A DNA stretch of 64,000 nt, from contig CM063251.1 in the NCBI GenBank assembly GCA_032158295.1, positions 18,725,425-18,789,424 of the forward strand, in the 5' to 3' direction. Positions 11,611 to 23,600 of the stretch are shown here, one piece after another (position 1 is the stretch's first letter; every line of letters begins with the position of its first letter). The translations under genes were made by a program, and so were the position numbers. This DNA is from Pycnopodia helianthoides (lineage: Eukaryota; Echinodermata; Asteroidea; Forcipulatida; Asteriidae). Below the pieces are notes generated by a model. It was given only the letters and a program-made list of their open reading frames with translations. It searched no databases and was not told the DNA's origin.

Positions 11611-14600
11611 CTTAAAGAATTTAAAAGGTTAAGAAAATATGCTTTAAAAAGTGTGACTATTTACAACACTGTTATGTATTTAGATCAATAATTGTAGAGT
11701 GATTGATACATAACATGGTTTCTCAATAATTTATCAGGTACTTATTCTGCCAAGTATCTTATTTTTTAGTCTCGGGCAAAATAATTGTAAACCTTTTGGA
11801 CTTTTACATCAGTCACAAACAAAAATTAACACAACTTTTTGCTTAAGGGTTGTGCACAACATTGGGAAGAATAAAAATATAAATTGTTTACACAGATTTG
11901 CACATACCTTACATGACATTAAGATGGTCATCGTGCAAAATTACCTTGAAAAAACTTTGCTTTAATACTATAGCTTTTTTAGTAAAACAATTAGTTTTGG
12001 TCTCATGACTTAAAAACCTGATGTTTAAAAACAGTAAAAACACATAAGGGGGGTTTTCACTATTTCCCCATGGCTGCCATGATTGATTGAGCTTAACCTT
12101 TCATAGGTTTGTTGCTGGTTCACATCAAGTGAGGATACCGGTCTATAACAACTAATGTTGTCCATGTTTTTGAGATTAATAAGCATGTCTTACCTGCCAC
12201 AGTCTGATTAACTCTAAGCTGTCTCAGTCTAGGACTACCCAGGAGCTGAAGATGCTGATAATGTCTCTCGGCGTTCATGACTGGAGCTAGGCCAGGCAGA
12301 AAGGTTTCCTGTGACCATCGCCAGAACTGTTCAGCAGTGTGTACCTGTGGCATAAATCAATCAGAAGAACCAATCATTATAATGCATTGTATCAATGTGG
12401 ATTGGAAACAAAAAGGACCCAATTTCATATTTCATAGAGCTTATTCAGCACAAATAGTACTAGCTAAGCTCAACAAAACTATGCTTACCAGAATAATGTT
12501 AGCAACCAAAATACAATGCCACAAGTTCCATCTGTGACTGGTATCCTGCTTATTTTTGTTTGGCAGAAATGTTGTAAGCATTATTGTCTGCTTAAGAAGC
12601 TCTATGAAATTGTACTCCGGTGATGAACAAAATAAACAAACAAAGTTCACATGGGTGTGGCTTTTGCTTCCCTAGCAGCCTTTATGCCCATTGAGCATTT
12701 TTCATAAACCTTTACATTTTCTAGACAAGTTCCCTTTTGAAACTGGAAAAAAAAACCAACCAGAAATATATAAATAAAAAGGGTTTGGGGTTGAACAAAG
12801 AAAAATTGACTCGAGTGGGATTTTAACCAACGACCTCCGGATTAACGTATCGGCGCTCTACCAACTGAGCTATCTAGCCCTATGTTGGCAGTCTCCCTAT
12901 TTTGTCAATATCTTTGTTCCGGGGTGCCAGTCAGAAGTCATGCAACCGTTAACTGCCGTGTAGCCTGGGATCACACCCAAGTTTACGATACAACCTGGGA
13001 AGCAGCAGCCACGGGATCACCTTGAGGGGATGCAACTTTTTTAATTTAAATGTCAAGTAATTAACCACAAGGGAAATTTACCCAGTCAGTTTCCCTTGTG
13101 GTTAATTACTTAGACATAAATAAAAAGGGGTACAGTAGGGACCTACTGAGCTGACTGAATAAAAAGTAGACTTTTTGTGGAATGATGGTTGTTACCTTAA
13201 TAAAAGACATCGTCCTGCTCTTGGCTCCATTGATTAACATATCTTTTGTTGCAGACGTCATGTAGAAGTGGCTGACATCTCTCTTCCCATGTGCTAGGAA
13301 GATGACAAGTGCTAAGAACAGCAAACCAGCAAGATGCTTCTTGATCATTGTCGTCGTCTTGCTTTTAGCTCCTGGAGACTCTTGCTGTTTGCCGAGCTGA
13401 TGACTTCTCATCAAACGACTTGTATCATGTTGAATGTCATTCTTCATGTTGATACTAGGAGTAGTTTTATGTTTAAAGCTTGATGTCGTTGCTTCATATG
13501 CAATGGATGCTCTTGTCAGACAGTCCCGCTTGACAAATATGGATTCAAATATGGCACTGAGGAAGGCAAGAATAGGTTGAATCAGGAACAGGTTTTGTAC
13601 GAAGGCAATCACGACAGGTAGAAGCCAGTTGATGGCTTTCCCTTGGGTGTAGTCAAGGGTAAGATAGGCTGTCAGAGCCACTGATCCACTGATTGATACT
13701 AACATTATAAACCAGATGAGAATGGATGACCACCAAGGGAGGCAGTACTTGTCTCCACATCTGTTTGGGCTTTGTCCACAACAGATCGACTGCCTTTCTC
13801 CTTGAGTCTCAACCTCAGGTTTGTTGAGCACCTTCTTGGAGACACCAGGTCTTTTAGGATGACTCTGTTGTTTGTTTTCATCAGCTCCACCAAGAAGTTT
13901 AGCAGGTTTCTTTTTACTGCTGCCTGGGCTTTGAGTACCATTGTCAGTTCGGGCATTTTGGTTTATATTTGGGCTTGTACCCACTAACAAATGCTGCCCG
14001 TTCCCTCCTCCATGCTCCAAATGGTTCTGTTTATAAACTTTGGTAGGCTCAGTGGCGTCACCATCAGACCTATTAACATCATGGGAATCCTTTTGGCTAG
14101 TGCTTTTTCTATGTCTAGACAGGGACCATCTGGAATGACCACTGTTTGTCTTGCAGGCAAACTGCAGAGGTCCTGCATCCAAGTCTCCTTCGGAAGGACT
14201 TGCATTTTGGTTTTGGTTTGCATCTTTCAGGTACTGTTCCCAAAATGGCCAATTGGCATTTTGATTGATGTTATAGGGGGAAGGAGCATCTTCAAAGTCA
14301 TCAGTACGATCGGACCACTCCTCAGATGACCAACTAGTAGATGACATTACTCTTGGAACGCTCACTGCAGCAGCAAGAGCCGAGCCAACCTCTGTCACCG
14401 TCTGCTCTGAACTTCCACTCCTCATTGACAATGCACCAAGGTCTTGAACCTGACTGTTTCTGGTCCCAGGAATCTCAACTTTGATTTCTTCCAGTGACCC
14501 CGTTGTCTTGGCCGGCCGAAGCCGCCTACTTTTTGGTTTCTTCACGGTGACAACATCAGAGGTAGTAGGAGGTGGTTCCTTACTTCTTCTGGAAGCAACC

Positions 14601-17600
14601 GTCATCTTACCAGCTAGCCGTGGCCTACAGACGCTGAAAACATAGACTAGGAGATAGTAGACAGGAAGAGCCACTGCCCCAGCTTCGATTCCAATCATAA
14701 TATTACTCATGTCTAAGTCTAGGGATACAGCTCCTTCGTTTGATGCACCTGCAGGCTCTTGAAACCATTTCAGGACAGTGACAGACACGGTAGAAACGCA
14801 AAACGGAGTAAAGAACGAAGCCACTCTCTGAGTATGTGTGAACTGCGAGAAGACTGGTCTGGAGATCATATTCCAAAGTGGGAAATGTTTCACCAGAGGT
14901 CTGTAACTCGGCTCGGTTGTAAATAGATGTACGTTTTTATTCAGTTGGGCAGGAGAGGCGGCTATGAAAGTTACCGGAGTGTTGGAGGATGACAAGATGT
15001 GATTGCAGAAGAAGTAAAATTTCTCTCCGGTTACGTAATTTTGAACCAAGATGCGGCTGAGGTGCCTGCAAATAAAACAAAAAATCAAAATTAATACCGC
15101 TCTTGATTATTTTAATGAAATCAATTTTCCAATTAAACATTTTCAGAATGAATTTTAAGATGGTTGTTTTATAAATTTTGCAACAGTAAAAATTTGCAGT
15201 ATAAGGTTGTGTGACTTCTGACTGCCTAATTTTGTGTTCACCCCAATTGATTTTTCTTTACCAAGTACGCTTAGTAAGTCTTGGCTCTTTCTTATACCAT
15301 AGACTCATTTTGAAAGTTAATTAATGCAAAACAAACTCACCACTGTGGACTATAACCCTGGTCATCATGCCAAACGGTCACACTGTCAACCTTGCCCAAC
15401 TCTGCATTTGTTGTGATCAGGAAGGAATCTACACAGCTACCTTTGAAGGCAATATGATCGGGATTAGCCACCTGTATTGGTTCTGTAGTAGTGGAAGAAC
15501 TATGCAGACAAAAATACACCTGTTGGAAAGAAGGTAACGAGATCAATGATTTAATAGATTTAAATCATGACTGCTTTAAAAAAATTATTATTCATTTTTT
15601 TTATGAATGCTAGGATCCACTGTTATTAACGGATGTGCTAACTTTGTAAGTCATTCAAAATGGATTGATACAAAATCACTACATGATAAAAAACACATCT
15701 GGTAGACAATGAACTAAATTAAATACAATGATACAATGATAGCATTGTTGTTACTACAACCAGTTAAGAGTAAATAATATACAGGAAAAATACAATCCAA
15801 AGAGGTCAAGAAAAAAGTAAAAATATCAATATCTAGAAACTGCAAGAAGCAAAATTAACGTCTAAATGAGAGAACTAAAATCACATGTTAATATGATAAT
15901 GCTCAACAATTTTCTGCTGAGCAAAAATAAGCAGATTTTTGGCTGTTAACCTTAACCTGGTAAGCAGAAATGTTTTGAGCTCAGCTAATTTGTGTGCTTA
16001 CACAGCTTCATGAAGTTGTCCCAGGACTTTGCCAGTACTGGCTTAAAACCACACAGAGGTCAAAGGTGAGAATGAAATGCAGGGAAATGGTCAGGGAAAT
16101 TGCAATTAGATGCCACCTTCAAGTACAGATTCATTTATAAGAATTACATTAAAAATCAACCATATAAAATACATCCGATATAATCCAAGCAGAATGTCAA
16201 CTGTTTGCCCTTAACCAATGTGTGACAGAGCAATGTATACAAAGTTCTTGTTATGTCCTGAAAAAAACATACACAGGTAACTTGTATCATTACTGAATCT
16301 CAAAAAGAAAAAAACCTGCAGTTTGGGATAAAAAAGGAGGGTTCCAAAACAGAAAAGCAAAGTAATAAAAGACATTAAATATCTACAATTATTAAACGAA
16401 AAGTGGCATGTCATGGCTGAGTGATCAAGCGGACTGGACTCAAGCTCTGGTGTTTCAGTAGATCTTGAGTCCCAGTCTTGACACTTGTGTCTTTAAGCAA
16501 GACACTTTAATCATTATTGCTTAATCCTTGGGATGGGACGTTAAGCCGTAGGTCCCGTGTGTTGTGTAATGCACGCAAAATAAACCAGTACACTTAAAAT
16601 TAAAAGGAAGGGGTTAGCCCCAGTGATTCTGATATTGGCTGCATTAAGTTTGTCCCACAGCACCTTGTAAACCGTTATGCAAAATGGGTCTAATAATTCC
16701 AAACAGAGCTCTGCATACTTAGAGAAAAAAACAAACTGAGCGCTTTGGTGTGTCGTGGCCAAGCGGATAAGAACACCGGACTGAAGCTCTGGTGTTTCTG
16801 ATCAGCAGAGTGTGGGTTCGAGTCCCGGTCATGACGCTTGGGTCCTTCAGCAAGACCATTATTGCTGCGTCCTTTGGATGGGACGTTAAGCCGTAGGTCC
16901 CGTGTGTTGTGTGCACGTAAAAAAAAACAGTACACTTATCGAAAAGAGAAGGGGTTTGCCCTGGTGACCCTGGTTTGATTGGCAGCATATTGCCCCACAG
17001 CACCTTGTAAACCATTACAAGGTGCTATAAATGATTAGGCCTCATACTTCAAAAACGTAGCTCCACATATCTGGCAGGAAAAAAAATATATATCAGCGCT
17101 TAGAAATGCCTGTATTAAGCGCTATATAAATGTTGTTATTATTATTTGGGACTCCCTTCATCAGTGAAAAGCACTATATTATGCAGGGCTCGAATTTGGG
17201 GGGAAATCCACAAGACCACAGGACTTGTATCTCAAAATGTTTACTGGACCAGAAATAATTTTACAAGACCAGATTCAAACTGAGAAAAGACTTCCTTGCA
17301 CAGTTTAACTTGCATTTAATTGAACAAGCACTAAGACATATAAGAGAAGATTTACCTATTTGTCTTTTAGGGTATTAGGCCTTACTATATTTCTAATCAT
17401 TACTCAAAGTCAACATTTAAACATAATTTGTTTCTGTTCCCAAGATATTATAGAGTGAGTTACATAAATTCTTATTGAATTGAAAACACAAGACCGCCGG
17501 ACTTGTCCGGTCATGAGTTTACTGGCCCAGTACTAAAATCACTGGCCTCGGGCCTGCGGTCCAGTGTCAAATTCGAGCCCTGTTATGAGAACTGCGTAAT

Positions 17601-20600
17601 ATTAAAGTAAATTGTTTTGATTCTGACATGAGACTTACTTTTGCTGTAGTTCCTGAATTGAGATCCATCCCAGTGAAGAACGTCACAATGTAACAAGATC
17701 TCTGTAATTCCATGTCACCATAAAGCTACAAGTCAGAACATAAAGAATACATCTCAATCCAGTGTCTCTGAGCATGTTCTCTAGAAGTCTACATTAATCA
17801 AATAAGTCATTTCAAGTTTTCTTTATCATTGGAGTTGAAGTCTTGAAAAAAATAACTAAAGGTGAAGACAGTAGAAACTAAGATAAAAGAAGTGCTGTAC
17901 AGAGCTGGGAAATTATTATTATTATTATTATTATGCATTTAGGTATACTATGCACAGTATAACTATATCACAGCGTTTACAATAGTAATGAGCAATATAT
18001 CAACAAATCATTAAAAATTAGACATATGAGACATACTTGGCCATACATAGGTTGAACTTTACATCCTAAATGATAAAGAACAAAACAACATCAGCAAAAC
18101 ACAGCAGTGGATTTAATAACAGCAGACTTGGTTTTTCTTATCAATATTGATGAAAGGATTACCTATGAATGTTCAGAGAACAAGTCAAATCTTTTCCACA
18201 CCCTAGAACCATAATGAACATGCCCATTGCCCCGCCCATCACATATAGGATGATGTAGTAAAGAACTACTCAATTTACTTCAACTGGACTTTACCTTTTT
18301 AGAGAATGTCCAATCAGCTCCTAGACCACACCCTAGAACCATAATGAACATGCCCATTGCCCCGCCCATCACATATAAGATGATGTAGTAAAGAACTACT
18401 CAATTTACTTCAACTGGACTTTACCTTTTTCGAGAACGTCCAATCAGCTCCTAGACCACACCCTAGAACCACAAGGAACACGCCCATGGCCACGCCCATC
18501 ACATACAAGATAACGAATGATGTAGTCTGGTTGACCACTTCCACTTCGTCTTCTTGGACGAATACTTGGCGGTTTGGAGGGACAAAGAAAGATCCTCCGA
18601 AGGATGAAAGATGATTGCAGAGACAGTGAGTGAAGGTTGCAGTAGTTAGGGTACCCACCTGAGAAATACAGTAACAGAAGTTAAATAACATCTGCATTTA
18701 AAGGTATTATACAGGATTGGTAGAGCTGACAAAACAGTCGCAAACAAAGTTCATGTTTTGTGTGATTAACCATATACATGAAATAACAAACCTGTGAAAA
18801 TTTGAGCTCAATTGGTCATCGAGGTCACGAGTAAATAGTGAAAAGAGACCTTATGTGTTTTCTGTTTTTCAAACATCGAGTTTATTAACGCGCGCGATAA
18901 CAACTATTGTTTTATTCATTTCTCAGAAACGATAGCATTTTAGGCAGAAATATTTTAAGGAACCCTTTTTACCATTACTTACTTTAAATCATGTAAGTTA
19001 TGTGTGAATCTGTGAACATTTGTGTTATTCGATCTTACCAATAGTGTACAGGGCCTTTAAGTACAGAAATTTCAAATATTCATCAAGCAAGAATATTTTA
19101 CATTTTAAAACGAAACAGATTTTTAGTTACATTCTAAATAAATCAATAAATGTACCAAATTCAATGATCAATTTTAAAATGACACTGCAGTTCATATTTA
19201 CAATAAGTATAATTACACTTTACAAGTTTATACAGCACTGTCAACAATATTGAATAACAATAAAATACAATTGCCAAAAATACAATAAAAAGTTAAAAAC
19301 CACCAAGAGCAAAGAATATAGTATTTCAAAAATTCAAAGACAGGGTTTGGATCTGTCCAGAAAAAAACTCAGAACAACCAAAAGATTTACACAGAAACAT
19401 GAAAACCTTCTGAAGTAAAAAAGCACAAGGCAACAATTCATATAAAACACAGATCAATTGGGAAGAAAACCTGTGAATAGAAAAGTAATAAAACATACAC
19501 AAAGTAGGTAGAACATCCCACATTGGAGAACATTAATGTCATCAGGTGTCACATATCACGCAGGTGAAAGTATTCCTGATACCATTAATAATAACATGGA
19601 ACCATTCTTGTATAGCGCATATCACATTCACAGAGAAGTCTCTATGCACTTTAAGATGAAAAATAGAGAAGTTATAATAAGAAAATAGAGACAAGAAAGT
19701 ACATGAAGGAAAATTTAGTTGACACAGTAAGACATGCTGGAGGCTATTGCAAAAGTAAATGTGTTTTTAGCTTTGTCTTAAATGAATTCACTGTTTGTAC
19801 TTGTTTTATGTTGTCGGGAAGACTATTCCATAATTCTGCTGCTGCTACTGCAAAAGCTCTGGCCCCATAAAAATCTAGTGAAAGTCGAGGGACATACTAA
19901 GAGAGACTTGGATTTTGAGCGGACAATTCAAACTGGATGATATTTTTGGATGAGGTCTTGGAGGTATTTAGGGCCTAAACCTTGCAGACATAAGAAAGTT
20001 AACGAAATTATCTTATACTGAATACGGTATTTTATCGGAAGCCAGTGTAATTCACGCAAAATAGGAGAAATGTGGTCACGCTTTTGAGCAAGTGTCACCA
20101 ATCCGAGTTTTCGATTCTCGGAAGCCTGTTAATTTGCACATCAGGAAGTCCATACAAAATGCTATATCAAAAATCAATGCGTGACATTACATGTGCATGG
20201 ACGAGTCTTTCTGTTGATTTCTGGTTTAAGAAGGGTCGTACTGTCCTAATTTTATGGAGTGCGAATGAAGCAGCTTTACATGTATCATTTACTTAAACAT
20301 TCAGACACGGCCTTAATCTTACCTCACATCCATGTGGAAACCATTGTTCATATACAGTTGACCAGTAAAACATCTCGCTGTATAGATCTTGACATTCAAG
20401 TCTACCTCGATCTCTTCAACCTCTATGCCCGTCTCATTCCCACCCGTCTGGGATCCAAGGTCATCTTCATCTCCACTCAGAGGTCGTACACCGAGGTAAT
20501 ACGCCCCCACAGCGTACAGCATATTCTCAGGAATGAACCACGTGTAAGAGTTTGTCGTTATATTCTGGGTCTGGTTGAAGACTGACGAGTAAAGATGTTC

Positions 20601-23600
20601 TTCCGGGATGGGGAGGGTGATCTTAAGATCATGTTCCTCCAGTGTGGGGTAGAAACCATAGCGGATGAAAGCCTCAAGAGGTTCATCATGCATTGTCTCA
20701 TCGGGCTGGATATCAATATGAATGGAGCTGTGGGTTTCCGTGACATTGAAGTGAATGTAGAGGAGTTGGACGTTAGAGGCTTTCATGGAATCAAACTGGA
20801 TGGCGCTGTCGCCACCTCTTGGAATCAACATCTCAATCTTAGAGGAGAGGTCAGTCACGATCAACTCTTCACCTAAAAAAAATCCAAACAAACGTACAAT
20901 TACCTTCTTATTAGTGTATTGTATGCTCATATCAAAGCAATGGACCTTATGCATTGACGTCACACGCCGCCATCTTAGAGGTAAAAGATGACGAAACAAT
21001 GGAAACCGCACATCTCGTATGCGAGGCGCACAGGATGGCCAATGAGCAACCTTCTTTGACCTCTAGCCGAGGGTGCCCTACTAAAATGACGTCATGCGCA
21101 TAAGGTCTATTGTCTTAGCCACTCATCGAGTTTGTCTGGTAACCCAAGGCAAGCTTGATTCTCAACTAACAACACATCCACCAATGTGTCAATGTGGTGG
21201 AATATTGAACTCATCTTAATCATAAAATGATAAGCTTTAGTTTATATCCAGAACCTAACACTAGCAGTGTCCCAAACTGATCAAATGCTGGCCTGATTTT
21301 CAGACTGTTTATTAATAGGGCAGACTTTTTCACCCATTATTGGTTACAAACATATCCAATGACCTTTCTGAAAATTCAAGCTGTGACCAAAAGTCAGCTC
21401 TGAACTTGACTGCAGACATTGTTTCTAAAATTTTTATTTGCAATGTCTTAAATATTTCCTACATGGCTAGGATTATTATAGAAATAATGTAGAACAAACT
21501 TACCATTGTCATCTTTCAGACTTAGACCAATCACAGATGTCTTCACTTCAGATGCACTCAGATGCCAGGAGTAAGGATTCTGTGACAGACTTAAAACCTA
21601 TCAAATTGAAGAATGTAACAAATGAAGTGAAACACAATCCCCAAATTTCTATACATTAGTCAAACTTGCTGTGCCAAATACTTCATGACACACACAAAAA
21701 AAACACATCCAAATACCACTTTCAAACAATAGGACTGCCTAAACTGTCTGGGGTATTTTTGATAACTAGTTCATCATCTCAACAATCAGGGTTCTGCCAG
21801 AGTGGTCGGTGCCGGAAAACCCCGCCCGGCACTCAGGATTCCCCAACCACCACTGGCAGAATTTTCTCTGTTTCCGACCACCACACATTTTCCACATGTT
21901 TTAAATTACACTTGCAATTTCCTTTCAAAGGTTTTCAACGAAATGTAAAATTGGGTATCAATAAAAAATGGTATCCGAACCATTAATTTTGAGTACTTCT
22001 TTGATTTGAGTATATATTATAATGATCTACCGTGTAACTGATCCATCTCGCAATGGTTTCCAGGGAAACATTTTTCTTCAATAAAGAAATCTTGGGCAGA
22101 ACGCTGAACAATGAAACACCATTCTTAATTTGAGTGGTCCTACCCCCCATCCCTGTGCCTACCTGTGTGCCGATATCATCTTGACCATAAGACCCGGCAA
22201 TCTCAGCCATAGCCTCCGATGGTATCTTAAACCAAGCACCATCCTCAACGTGGTAAAATCTTACGCTGAGATCTCTGAGGTTCTCCCGCTGAAGCATAAG
22301 GAGTACAGCATCTGTTTGAATCATTGTAGCCGCCTCACCGGGCACCTTGGTGCTTAAGATGGTGGTAGAGACTTCATCGATGATGGCGAATACTTTCTTG
22401 GTTACATTACGGCTCTGAATATTAAAATTAGAAAACTTCATTCGATGAGGAGAGAGACTACATGGGACACAAGTCAACTGTACACAAGAATCTTTAAAGG
22501 CAAAGTATACCTTCGTTTCTTGGAACCGTTCGAATTTGTTAATCCTATATAAATGTTGATATATACAATAAAACTAACCTGTGAAAATTTCATTTCAAAA
22601 GGTGGTAGTGTTTTTCAGATACCGCCAAAATCTGGAGCGGTTATGTCCACGCATGAAGAATAATCCCTAATAGAAATACACAACTGAAACATTTTCTGCT
22701 CAGATAAATCTTGGGATAAACTGACATCAATTTTCCATATCCACATTATTTTCGATTGAAATATTTCTCAAAATGCTTTATACTATCAAATGTTGCTGTA
22801 CTTCTTACCAAGAAGTTTTTCTTGCCATAATTTTTTAGAGTGATTACCAATCGTGTACCTTCCCTTTAGAAGAATGTATCTAATCTCATTACACAGCTAT
22901 CTATGTTTATGCATATTAACAATCTAGTTCTGAAAGCATCTTGGGATGAGATTGTGTATTTTCAAACCCATATCTACCTCACCTAAGCTCGATTTCACAA
23001 AGCACTTAGATCCATATTTCACAGGGGTTTTCAATATCACCATAGTGATTTGTACTGTGACATAACACTTTGTTTAGCAACTAAGATTGATACAAATCTT
23101 AAGATCAATCCTTACACTTTGTAAAATCGAGCTCAGGTCGCAGTACATAAACACTGTTTCTGTTAAGCACATGTAGCGCTCAATGCTGCATTACAATAAA
23201 TGTGTATAATTTACCGCCTTGCAAATAAACATATCCCAACAAACTTTGTACTGATGGAAAGAGCACAACATTCTCCTAAATTTGTTTGTTGAGGTGTTTG
23301 TTTGGGGTGTGTGTTGGGATGTTTGTTGGGGTGATTTCATTTTCACTACCTTATGGAGACTGAGAACAAAACAGAAAAGGGATAACAAAGGGTCTCCATA
23401 GGGAAATTCTAAAGACTGGGGTTTTGCTCCACAAGGAATTTTTGTGTACAAAGTCTATGGGGGTTCTTAACTACAGGGACAAAGGAAAGAACAATTTAAA
23501 TGTCTCCACAGGGATGCAAAAAAAGGAATGTGTGTTTGTGGGAATGTTTGTTGGGGTGTTTGGGGAATGTTTTTGGGGTGTTTGTTGGGGTGTTTGGGGA

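Noticed and set aside
20939..21011. Upstream extension of the open frame of exon 22
   Set aside because: Lies beyond the acceptor at 20873 and inside a MITE.
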